DNA of 37,990 nt, taken from positions 1-37,990 of IMG/VR virus record IMGVR_UViG_3300030329_003305; one strand, given 5' to 3'. This DNA is from a virus. This document shows, piece after piece, positions 1-7,408 of this stretch (position 1 is the stretch's first letter; the number at the start of each line of letters is the position of its first letter). The position numbers and the translations under genes were made by a program. The notes under the pieces were generated by a model. It was not told the DNA's origin, did not search any database, and saw nothing but the letters and a program-made list of their open reading frames with translations.

Positions 1-453
1 TTTCGGCTTTGTCCCGCTGGGTTCCATAGCGTAATCATCGTGATGGCTGGATGGGACACGTCACAAACAACGGAGTTTTGCAAAATGAAGCTCGCACTCA
101 ACTCCGCTCAAGAGCAAAGGGAAGTAGGTGAGCAAAATGGGTCTTGTAGCTGTGTTTCCCACTCCTTCTGAACCACAAGGTGGGATCTGGTGAAGCTAAG
201 AAAGTGCACAGATACTCAGTCGCGTGGGTTATCGGGCCTCTGGGTACCTAGTGACAGGCTCGAAGTGTCTTGGAGGATCGTGCTCCTTCCAGGTCCCAGC
301 TCGCAGTCATCAACAACTAAGTATGATCGGAACTGTACCAGGAGTAGGCATGGGATACTAGGTCTACTATTTGGCGAATACCTGTCGGCCCCCGGTTCGG
401 TGTACCGAATGATAGGAAAACACCGATCCCGTCTAGGAATTCCTTGGCTTATT
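1..453. other. Left-edge region with no supported gene
   Basis: I see no convincing gene here. Plus frame 1 is open from the window edge to a TGA near base 171, about 56 codons, and could be the tail of a truncated gene, but its peptide looks like none I know. A second plus frame (190-456) gives an Arg/Ser-rich peptide without a good ribosome site. Several local hairpins are visible: a nested one at 11-57 (GTCCC/GGGAC, TCCA/TGGA, ATCA/TGAT), CGGAGTT/AACTCCG starting near 70, GGAG/CTCC near 272-286, and TTCGG-TGTA-CCGAA near 395-408. The region may be untranslated or a structured RNA; this is inference. Confidence 0.4.
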
Positions 454-456
454 TAG

Positions 457-540
457 TGCCGGACATGCCGGGGTCATTACTACCTAATATAGAGAGGGTA
501 ACAGTATATATAGGTAACTCGACACCCGGCACACCTGGCA
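457..540. repeat. Left copy of an 84-nt paired element (GC inverted repeat around an AT-rich core)
   Basis: The element reads TGCCGG (457), TGCCGGGG (466), an AT-rich core containing ACCTAATA and TATATATAGG, then CCCGGCA (525) and TGGCA (536). The arms can pair as two stacked stems. The same blocks at the same spacing recur at 35647-35729. A TAG trinucleotide lies directly left (454-456), and the stop codon of the minus-strand 66-aa gene lies directly right, so the element sits at a gene 3' end. It has no T-run, so it is not a classic intrinsic terminator. A bidirectional terminator, a protein-bound site or an origin-like element are all possible. Confidence 0.75.
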
Positions 541-545
541 CAGTA

Positions 546-746
546 TCAAACATCGTGGATTCTAAGAACTGCCTTCCTAGCAGGGCACAAAGCTAGAATC
601 TCATAGGAACTATCCTCGTCATTCCAAATCCTCTTTACTTCCCACGTCTCGCAACCATCATCCACAAAGGACATGGTTTTTCGATCTTCCAGTTGCTCAA
701 CAATCTGGTCTACTACATCTCCCCAATCAGGGGTCTCTTCAAACAT
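546..746 (-). CDS. Small acidic hypothetical protein (66 aa)
   Basis: An unrecognised 66-residue protein rich in Asp and Glu, with a Trp-containing middle (ETWEVKRIWNDEDSSYEILAL) that looks like a small beta-strand domain. The start is supported by an AGGAG ribosome site six bases upstream; that site overlaps the stop codon of the helicase gene, nine bases away. The pair therefore looks translationally coupled. It is the last gene of the leftward unit and ends a few bases before the left 84-nt element. There is no membrane segment or signal peptide. A helicase accessory factor is possible from context only. Confidence 0.6.
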   Translation of the reverse strand: MFEETPDWGDVVDQIVEQLEDRKTMSFVDDGCETWEVKRIWNDEDSSYEILALCPARKAVLRIHDV

Positions 747-755
747 AACTAACTC

Positions 756-2171
756 CTAAGCCAAGTCTTCAAAGTTTCTTCTGAGGCTCAAACCCTTGAG
801 CCCTCTCTTACTGTCCGCACTAGGTCTGTGCCTGTAGATATTCCAACTACTCTGGCCCTCGATCTGCAGAGCAATCTGGTTACGGGGTACATTCACACCC
901 TTTACACCATTTCGCTCCAACCAGTCCATCCATTGGGTCCAAATCATCTCAGTAGCCACAAAACCTTGCGGGTTCCGGAGGAAACGCTCCTCCAGGAAAT
1001 GATCAAACGGATTGTTCTGCAAGTGGTACAACTTGACTGCATCTTCTGCCTTCTTGGGAGCGGGGAATCTGTGTTTCGGAGACGGTGCCGTTTCTACTTT
1101 GTGAGCACCTTTTACAGCCCAAGCTGCAATTCCGGGTAGCTCATCCATCAACTGACCCAGCAGGTCAGGATTCTCCCTGCCCTCAAACGTAACCTCGAAG
1201 GGGAGAACCAGCATTTTACTCGATAATCCCCTACCCTTATTGGGCAACTGGGGGATCTCGTTGGCCTGCACCATGGGGGCAGCATCTACAACGATATTAC
1301 GCATCTGCCTTCTGAACTTGATATTTACTGAGATCGGATCCTGGCCCACGATATTCTTGAGCACCCTCGTCGCCTTCTCGCCCATCCGATTATCCAGCTC
1401 ACTTACCTCTGAGATGCACAAAACCCTTGAGTGCTCCAAGCCATCTAACCCAAAGTCCCCTGCCAAGTCATCCAAGCTCGTACCCATGAAACAATCTGGA
1501 CCGATAAGCTTCTCGGTTATCTTTCCAATCGTTCCTTTCCCCGCTCGAACCTTACCGTACATCAACAACCACTTGGCGTGCTTCCGGTGAGGCATCAAGC
1601 AATAACCCATCCACCTCTGAAGCAGGTCGATCCAAACCGGATCACCTTCACTCCACTCCTCCACCGACTTCATCCATACAGGGCACTCTGCATCAGGGTC
1701 CCACTTCACCGGGATCGTCACAGGATCAAACCATCTCTCGTCCCTCTCAAGGACTTCCATGGTCTTACAGTCAACGAGTGAATCTTCGAAAGCAACAATC
1801 GTGTCACTGTTGATCTTCTCTGTTCCCAACCAAACCGGTACCTTCGTATGAGGCAGTCTAACCCTGGCCTCCAAAGCCCTTACGACGTTCTCAATTTTTG
1901 ACCTGTTAGGGTGAAACCTCCTAGAGATTATTTCACCGTTTGTCGCACGATCTCGATAGTAAGCATCTTCTAGCAACCTCCAGCAGGTATCCTCTAACCA
2001 TACGAAATCCCTGACCTCCCACCGATTGCCGTACCACTGATAAAAAGCTTCTCTGTAGCTCCAAAGCCCCGGTCTATTCTGGGGAGTATTGAAAAAATTC
2101 CTCAATAGAAACCCCGCTACCTTCATAGGTTCAGCGGATTCCATTGGTCTATCTTGCGTAGCCACTTGCAT
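756..2171 (-). CDS. Superfamily 3 / D5-like replicative helicase
   Basis: A probable replication helicase of the phage/plasmid D5 (P4-primase C-terminal) type that unwinds DNA with ATP. From the chosen start (471 aa) the Walker A loop is GKVRAGKGT at residues 206-214, Walker B is LCISEV at 251-256, and a sensor-like Asn sits in QANEIP near 304, in the order usual for superfamily 3. The N-terminal part resembles the D5 N-terminal region; no primase active-site motif is evident, so it seems to be helicase only, shorter than full primase-helicases. I prefer the ATG at 2171, which has an AAAGGA site seven bases upstream, over an in-frame GTG at 2198 that has none. It is transcribed leftward, opposite to the virion genes, with a 66-aa gene downstream. 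Confidence 0.8.
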   Translation of the reverse strand: MQVATQDRPMESAEPMKVAGFLLRNFFNTPQNRPGLWSYREAFYQWYGNRWEVRDFVWLEDTCWRLLEDAYYRDRATNGEIISRRFHPNRSKIENVVRALEARVRLPHTKVPVWLGTEKINSDTIVAFEDSLVDCKTMEVLERDERWFDPVTIPVKWDPDAECPVWMKSVEEWSEGDPVWIDLLQRWMGYCLMPHRKHAKWLLMYGKVRAGKGTIGKITEKLIGPDCFMGTSLDDLAGDFGLDGLEHSRVLCISEVSELDNRMGEKATRVLKNIVGQDPISVNIKFRRQMRNIVVDAAPMVQANEIPQLPNKGRGLSSKMLVLPFEVTFEGRENPDLLGQLMDELPGIAAWAVKGAHKVETAPSPKHRFPAPKKAEDAVKLYHLQNNPFDHFLEERFLRNPQGFVATEMIWTQWMDWLERNGVKGVNVPRNQIALQIEGQSSWNIYRHRPSADSKRGLKGLSLRRNFEDLA

Positions 2172-2214
2172 AAACGTATCCTTTCTAGTGAAAACCACTT
2201 AATAAGGGCAACCC

Positions 2215-3936
2215 ATGGCCATTACCCCTCGTCATTTACGTGAAGAAAACCTAACTGCAAAAGAAATCCAAGATCTACGAGATTATGCAAACGAACGCTA
2301 TCCTCGATTTCCTCGTAGTTTTATAGGTCAAACACAAGCAAGAAATAAGTTGCGGGAAGTCGAGAAGCTAGTAAGAGAAAAATATCCCGAAAGACTTGAA
2401 GAGCTTGGTTTTGAAACCGAGAGCAAAAAAACTAAGACTGAGAGGGAACCTGAGAGGGAAGTTGAAGAGAAGCTCTCTGAGATGCTTGTCGAGGGATCGA
2501 CCGGTGCCTACGAAAAGGAAGACGTAAAGCCTAAGGCCAAGGCTAAGAAGTCTAAGAAGGCTAAAGAGGAAGATGTTGCAAGTAACTTCTTCGAGGAACA
2601 AGAGCGAGAGTTTGCTGCTCAAAGGGATGCTGCTAGTGGTGAGTTCAGCGTCGAAGAAGCCATGCAAAAGAGGCAAGGTGAAATCGACGACGAGGTACGT
2701 CATCAACTCATCATGCAAGGCAATCTTACACCAGAAGAGGTTGATGAGCAACTCAAAGATATGGTCATCAACAAGGCTAAAGATGAACTCTTTGAGGAAC
2801 GAGATAGACAAGAAGAGGTTTATGGTCCAGGTTCTACTCATATCTACGAAAACCCGACTGATCCTTCAGGACGAAGCAATCAAGTCGTTCGACCTTGGTG
2901 GCAACAAGGAATGGATGATCAGAAAGAACCCGGTATGTCTCTTGAGGAATATGAAAGGTTGAAGGAAAGCGATGAGTACCAGAGTTCCTTTGATGAAAGA
3001 GACGAGCGAGCCCTTAGAGGAACACCTACAGGAGAGTCTTCGAAGAAGAAACCTAAGAAGGAACCTGAGCCGGTAGGGGAAGAAGTATTTCTTTCTCGAT
3101 TGGCTAAAGAACTTGGCATTACAGATCCAGAAGATCGTGTATCTAGTGCGGCATTTAGGAAAATAAAGAAACGCCTTAAAGAGCAAGGAACCTTCCGCTT
3201 TGGTGAATTTGTAAGAGATGAAGAGCTTGCTGGCGCATTTGAATCTGAAAGAGAAATTTCTAGGCGTATGTCTCATATACCTAGGAGACAGCAAGGATAT
3301 AGAAACGCAGAGGAACGAATTAACAATCTCGAATCAAAGAAGAGGTATCTAGAATCAGTACAGAATAGATACCGCCATAATCCGACAACATCTCCTATAC
3401 CTTACAATTCTCTTGCCCCAGCACTTAGAGATCTGAATAGAGAATACAATCTATTGAATAGTAAGCATCGGTCCAGAAAGAACCTGACTGAATCAGCGCA
3501 AGATAGAAGGATGGAGGCGTTGGCGGGTCAGATTTTGGCTGGTGTTAGTTTTGAAGATGCTGAAGCTATCGCGGAGGGAAGAATGCCTATATCTTCAGGG
3601 CCCAATCATTCAGGACCAGGACCTATCCCTCCTTCTAAGGTAGATACACAAATGAGAGGGGGTCCAGATAACTCTCAAAAGAAAAGCACGTCAGACTCAG
3701 AAGACTGGACAGACAAGATGCCGAGAAAGGACCCTGGAGAGTGGGCAAGACGTAACGCAGAAAAACAGGGATCGAATGACAGTAAGAAACCTGAGACTGA
3801 GGACTCGACAGATAAAAAGGAAGAAAAATCTACTAGGCGTCCTTCTCAACCGGAATTTTTCTTTGACCCAGACCAGTGGGAAGACTGGGGTCTAGGAGAA
3901 GGGGTTTATGACGTAACGCCTGGAGGAGGATTTTAG
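2215..3936 (+). CDS. Large charged, low-complexity protein of unknown function (573 aa)
   Basis: Not recognised. A compact N-terminal segment (residues 1-65, LTAKEIQDLRDYANERYPRFP...) looks helical. The rest is dominated by Lys, Glu, Arg and Asp with Pro-Lys-Ala and Ser/Pro tracts, and should be largely disordered or coiled-coil. The C-terminus becomes aromatic (FFFDPDQWEDWGLGEGVYDV), which suggests a short docking motif. It opens the rightward gene block, 43 bases from the divergent helicase start, with only a weak ribosome site (AAGGGC). The next gene starts three bases after its stop. Being first, before the packaging genes, it could be a DNA- or capsid-associated protein, but no motif proves this. 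Confidence 0.7.
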   Translation: MAITPRHLREENLTAKEIQDLRDYANERYPRFPRSFIGQTQARNKLREVEKLVREKYPERLEELGFETESKKTKTEREPEREVEEKLSEMLVEGSTGAYEKEDVKPKAKAKKSKKAKEEDVASNFFEEQEREFAAQRDAASGEFSVEEAMQKRQGEIDDEVRHQLIMQGNLTPEEVDEQLKDMVINKAKDELFEERDRQEEVYGPGSTHIYENPTDPSGRSNQVVRPWWQQGMDDQKEPGMSLEEYERLKESDEYQSSFDERDERALRGTPTGESSKKKPKKEPEPVGEEVFLSRLAKELGITDPEDRVSSAAFRKIKKRLKEQGTFRFGEFVRDEELAGAFESEREISRRMSHIPRRQQGYRNAEERINNLESKKRYLESVQNRYRHNPTTSPIPYNSLAPALRDLNREYNLLNSKHRSRKNLTESAQDRRMEALAGQILAGVSFEDAEAIAEGRMPISSGPNHSGPGPIPPSKVDTQMRGGPDNSQKKSTSDSEDWTDKMPRKDPGEWARRNAEKQGSNDSKKPETEDSTDKKEEKSTRRPSQPEFFFDPDQWEDWGLGEGVYDVTPGGGF

Positions 3937-3939
3937 GAT

Positions 3940-4443
3940 TTGGAAAACCGTTTCTACATTAGTTTCGGAGGCGTTCGACTTCTCTCTGAAGACTCTTATA
4001 TCTCAGAGATGAACGGAATGACTAAGCGGGGATTCAGAGCTTTTTGCAAAGCACTAAGGGTTCCGATGGTTGAGATAGGGAAGGAGAGGTATGTCGAAGC
4101 AACCTCTTTCCTTTTGGCTATGAGGTCTATCACTAGGATTGGACAGCCAGACTTTCTGGCTCCCGGTTGTGAGACCATAAGAAAGAACAGGCGGAAGAAC
4201 GAGGTTGGTGAGCTGGACCTAGAGGAATTCAGGAAAAACTTTGAGGTGGTTGTAGCAGAACTACTTGCCTCTAAGAAGTTGAATTCGAATACACTTAAAA
4301 TGGATGTGAAGAAAGCAGCTAGGGAAGCAGCTGATAGGATGCTGAGAGCTGGTCTTCAATTCTTACCTTCTAAGGAACAGAGAAAGTATGATCGCTCTGT
4401 GTTGAAAGTATATGGCGAAGGGCAAAATAACGAAGAAGAGTGA
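3940..4443 (+). CDS. Putative DNA-binding protein with winged-helix-like N-terminus
   Basis: This 167-residue protein starts at a TTG preceded by a strong GGAGGAGGA site about ten bases away. Residues 28-65 (MTKRGFRAFCKALRVPMVEIGKERYVEATSFLLAM) follow the helix-turn-helix plus wing layout seen in excisionase/MerR-like domains: 'choose an unusual residue, check the wing, bind'. The C-terminal half is helical and charged. It lies at the place where small terminase subunits usually sit, so it may recognise the packaging site, or it may be a late regulator. It overlaps the next gene by 32 bases. The domain call is by eye and moderate; the function is inference. Confidence 0.55.
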   Translation: MENRFYISFGGVRLLSEDSYISEMNGMTKRGFRAFCKALRVPMVEIGKERYVEATSFLLAMRSITRIGQPDFLAPGCETIRKNRRKNEVGELDLEEFRKNFEVVVAELLASKKLNSNTLKMDVKKAAREAADRMLRAGLQFLPSKEQRKYDRSVLKVYGEGQNNEEE

Positions 4444-4912
4444 AGTACCTGACCCAGGAGTGCTTGGGTTTTTTGGTATTGATCCTGTCACAGATGCTAT
4501 AAAAGCTTCAAGGTTTGACGTACAAGAAGAAATAGAGACTATAATCACACACGTTAGAGACGGTGATCCAAAAGTTTCATTGCCTGCTCTTAAACATCTA
4601 AGAACTGTTTTGAAGGAGGTAGCTGCAGCGAACGGGCTATTCGGAACAGTTCAACAAACAAGAAGTGTTGAGAACGGAGAAGGGAAAGTAACAAAGACCC
4701 TTTCTACAAATACACTTCTCTCCAACCTAATGAAGGAGAACGAAAATGACAAAACCCAAGACGGATATGAAGTCCTCAGTCCCATTGAGAAGACAAACCA
4801 TGTCCTCCAAGAACCCCTCCCCAAAAACCCCGGAGGTTCCGGCGGTCGTATTAAGTCCGCCGGAACCGATGGGGCATACGACGGAAACGATGGAAATACT
4901 GAAGACGTTTGA
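4412..4912 (+). CDS. Terminase small-subunit candidate (166 aa)
   Basis: Not recognised by motif. Residues 20-95 are predicted helical (DPVTDAIKASRFDVQEEIETIITHVRDGDPKVSLPALKHLRTVLKEVAAANG), a short helical bundle resembling the body of some phage small terminase proteins. The C-terminal 55 residues are Gly/Asn/Asp-rich and probably disordered. It overlaps the gene before it by 32 bases. Its disordered tail is encoded by DNA that also encodes the N-terminus of the following gene in another frame (167-base overlap). Two genes upstream of the large terminase is a usual place for the small subunit, which binds the packaging-start site. The assignment rests on position. Confidence 0.5.
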   Translation: MAKGKITKKSEVPDPGVLGFFGIDPVTDAIKASRFDVQEEIETIITHVRDGDPKVSLPALKHLRTVLKEVAAANGLFGTVQQTRSVENGEGKVTKTLSTNTLLSNLMKENENDKTQDGYEVLSPIEKTNHVLQEPLPKNPGGSGGRIKSAGTDGAYDGNDGNTEDV

Positions 4913-5189
4913 TCAGTATGACTTTGTTCGCGTTTGTGCCCTACCGATCATAGACCTGGGAATCTCTAATCCTGCAGATATGTGGGCCAAAGACTTCAAT
5001 GACTTGGCTACAAGATGCAGGTCTGAAATTATAGATGAGAATGGGCAAGTAAAAAGTAAGTGGATCGGAGTGTGTAATTATCTTCAAGACTCTACTCCCA
5101 TCATGACACCTGAAATCCTAGCTGTTTCAATTTGCAAGATTGCAGGGTGGAAAGCTTTCTTGCGAGATGTAGATGGCAAAGTGGATTGA
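4746..5189 (+). CDS. Hypothetical protein upstream of terminase, overlapping its neighbour
   Basis: This 147-residue protein has a Pro/Ser/Lys-rich N-terminal 50 residues followed by a compact domain (FDQYDFVRVCALPIIDLGISNPADMWAKDF...ICKIAGWKAFLRDVDG). Its ATG at 4746 is backed by an AAGGAG site seven bases upstream. Later ATGs at 4870 and 4891 would remove most of the overlap but have weaker sites. With the first start, 167 bases are read in two frames. Its end overlaps the large terminase start by 17 bases, implying coupled translation with the packaging motor. No motif is recognised; a packaging accessory role is inference from position. Confidence 0.6.
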   Translation: MTKPKTDMKSSVPLRRQTMSSKNPSPKTPEVPAVVLSPPEPMGHTTETMEILKTFDQYDFVRVCALPIIDLGISNPADMWAKDFNDLATRCRSEIIDENGQVKSKWIGVCNYLQDSTPIMTPEILAVSICKIAGWKAFLRDVDGKVD

Positions 5190-7125
5190 AAAGAAAGATA
5201 ACCCTCTTTACCCATTACCTGCTGACTACGCAGAGTTATCAGAAGAAGGTCAAAGACAAGCAAGAGTAAATGCTTGTCGTATGTGGACGGCCACAAAAGA
5301 TAGAAGCCAATCCGAAATAGGAGAGGCTTTTGTTTCTGGGGTTAGATTTTTTGATCTTTGGTACTTAGTGCCGGACCACGAAAATGATTTTGATCCTCTC
5401 TTTTACGATGACGATCCTTTGGCTACTCCTACGTTCCATTTTGACATCCTTAAAATATGGTCGTCAACGAGCAGGAACATCACGATTGCCCCGCGTGGAT
5501 CCGCGAAATCCTTTCTTGTGAGGAAGGCATGTTTATTGAGGATGATCAGTCGTCCTGTGTACACGATCCTTTACGCTACCTCCACAAACGATAATGCAAA
5601 GGGGATGGGTCAGTGCCTAAAAGATCAGTTCCTACACAACCAAAGACTCCAAGACGATTGGAACCCAGAGTTCCCAGACAACCGGATCGCCCCAAAAAGA
5701 GGCGAGGCACCCTTCGGCACCGAGATGCTTCAGCTCCGCAACGGCTCATGGATTAGGTGCATCTCCGCTGAAAGTCGTCAGCGTGGTGGACGACCCAGAC
5801 GTTACGTCTTGGATGACCCCGAGTACGATCCGAAGGCATCTACTTCGATGTCACTTATCCGGCAGTACATGGATGACTTGTTGTTCAAGATCGTTCTTCC
5901 GATGGTCATGCGTAAGGGTTGTGGTGTTGACTGGTTGGCTACGTTTGTTTCCAGGCGTCACTATGCTTGGCACGCCTTGCAGACAGAAGCTAACGAGCAA
6001 GGCAATCAAGTTGCACAAGATCCCAGATTTAACATGTGGGCAAGAACCATCATCCGCGCTGCATACGAAGATAGCGAGGGTAAGTTGCAATCTTGCTGGC
6101 CAGATATGTGGCCTGCATCCAGGGAAGAAAAGGAAAATAATCCTAGGTTGGAGGATCGGGTATCTCTGGAAGAGATCAAAGAAATCATCGGCACCTCTAA
6201 CTTCCTTGCGGAGTACATGGCGCAACCGGGTTCATCCGAAGACTCTTACTTCCCTCCTCTGGAAAAGGAAAGACACGGATGGTGGCTCACAAAAGTTGAC
6301 GATGTCTTTGAGCAAAACCCAAGAGCGTCAGATGCAGAGTTGAACTGGTACGACGGAGAATCTTATCGCTCTATTCCTATAAGCGAGTTCCTAAGTCAGG
6401 TTCGATTGTTCATGACTGTTGATACCTCATACACAGCGACTAGGGATTCAGACTTCAAAGTCGCTTGTGTGATGGGTGTAGACCCTTTTAACAACCTGTT
6501 TGTTTTGGATATGTGGAGTGGGCAATGCCAGGAATCCCGACTCATATCAGAGATCTTCAAGATGGCGGACAGGTGGAGAGTTCCGACGATTCACCCAGAA
6601 GCAATCAAACAGGGTCTTGGTCTTTGTAATAACCTTGATGCAATCGTAAAGACCAGAGCTAATGAGCTTGCTGGTGTCATGCACCTGCCGGGGATCAAGA
6701 AGCTAAATCCTGGTCAGGTAGAAAAGGTCTCCAAGATTGCGGGACTAGACCTGCGGTTTGAGCATGGAAAAATCAAGATGCCTATTTTCCTGAGGCATAA
6801 ACCCCAGTGGGCCAGACTGTTCGATCAGATTGAGCAGTTCAACCCGGACGCCAAGGACGGGGGCCTCCAGCACGATGACGAATTGGATAGCGTGGCCATG
6901 TCCCAGTTCATCATCAGGGGCCGGGTTCCAGTTAAGCAAAGGGAAGAAAAAGCCCCATTCGACCCACTGGAAGAAATCGCCAGAGGCAACTATCTTGATC
7001 AAGCGGGGAATCCAATTGGTTTCGGTGTGGACTGGAGCAAGGTACCCGCACACAGAATATTGGAAATGACTCAAGACATAACAGATTTAGAGGAGGACGC
7101 ATCTGATGGAGCAACCAGGGTTTGA
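5173..7125 (+). CDS. terL: Terminase large subunit (packaging ATPase and nuclease)
   Basis: The DNA-packaging motor, which pumps the genome into the procapsid with ATP and cuts the concatemer. In the N-terminal ATPase the Walker A loop is PRGSAKS (residues 107-113), preceded by hydrophobic ITIA. Walker B is YVLDD (211-215), with Asp214/Asp215 as acidic residues and Glu217 close by. The C-terminal RNase H-like nuclease shows its first Asp at 417 (TVDTSYT) and the last acidic cluster as HDDELDS (567-573). At 650 residues it is somewhat longer than typical. It overlaps the upstream gene by 17 bases and the downstream gene by 20. Placing the terminase ahead of the portal differs from T7, where it is near the end of the late genes. 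Confidence 0.95.
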   Translation: MAKWIEKKDNPLYPLPADYAELSEEGQRQARVNACRMWTATKDRSQSEIGEAFVSGVRFFDLWYLVPDHENDFDPLFYDDDPLATPTFHFDILKIWSSTSRNITIAPRGSAKSFLVRKACLLRMISRPVYTILYATSTNDNAKGMGQCLKDQFLHNQRLQDDWNPEFPDNRIAPKRGEAPFGTEMLQLRNGSWIRCISAESRQRGGRPRRYVLDDPEYDPKASTSMSLIRQYMDDLLFKIVLPMVMRKGCGVDWLATFVSRRHYAWHALQTEANEQGNQVAQDPRFNMWARTIIRAAYEDSEGKLQSCWPDMWPASREEKENNPRLEDRVSLEEIKEIIGTSNFLAEYMAQPGSSEDSYFPPLEKERHGWWLTKVDDVFEQNPRASDAELNWYDGESYRSIPISEFLSQVRLFMTVDTSYTATRDSDFKVACVMGVDPFNNLFVLDMWSGQCQESRLISEIFKMADRWRVPTIHPEAIKQGLGLCNNLDAIVKTRANELAGVMHLPGIKKLNPGQVEKVSKIAGLDLRFEHGKIKMPIFLRHKPQWARLFDQIEQFNPDAKDGGLQHDDELDSVAMSQFIIRGRVPVKQREEKAPFDPLEEIARGNYLDQAGNPIGFGVDWSKVPAHRILEMTQDITDLEEDASDGATRV

Positions 7126-7408
7126 TCCTAGATATCACGCTGTAGTACCGGTATCTTATCTTGACAGACTACTCCGCTGTTACTACGGAAACGGGCCTAG
7201 GGACGGAGAGAAATTTAGTGGCTTTGAGCCCGAAAGCCCAGGTACAGAGGTTGTCGGTGGTTTGAACTTCAAAGACTTGGAACTGGTACAAGAAACTCCC
7301 GAAGGTTACACTCCTAAGGGAGTAGCAAAGAGAAAACAAGAGGCTAAGGATGCCCATCGACACGATCCAACTACCGAAGGACAAGACAGCTCTAGCGAGA
7401 ATCATTGA
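7106..7408 (+). CDS. Small protein between terminase and portal (100 aa)
   Basis: Unrecognised, 100 residues. The N-terminal half (FDPRYHAVVPVSYLDRLLRCYYG) is aromatic and may fold; the C-terminus is hydrophilic and ends in a Glu/Lys then Ser/Asp-rich tail. The ATG has a strong GAGGAGG site about nine bases upstream, inside the end of the terminase gene, and the two genes overlap by 20 bases. The portal gene starts 59 bases before this gene ends, so part of the disordered tail shares DNA with the portal N-terminus. Tight packing on both sides points to a head-assembly role, but there is no motif to name one. Confidence 0.65.
   Translation: MEQPGFDPRYHAVVPVSYLDRLLRCYYGNGPRDGEKFSGFEPESPGTEVVGGLNFKDLELVQETPEGYTPKGVAKRKQEAKDAHRHDPTTEGQDSSSENH

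Noticed and set aside
190-456. 88-codon plus-strand open frame
   Set aside because: Starts at a non-ATG codon without a ribosome site, has a shuffled-looking Arg/Ser-rich composition and no domain pattern. Its stop at the left 84-nt element parallels the right copy, so I keep a small doubt.
457-540. The 84-nt element as a classic intrinsic terminator or insertion-sequence end
   Set aside because: There is no T-run after the stem and no transposase or target duplication next to either copy.
828-1781. Plus-strand open frames inside the helicase gene
   Set aside because: They are antisense to a gene with clear Walker motifs and read as low-quality peptides; shadows of its codon pattern.
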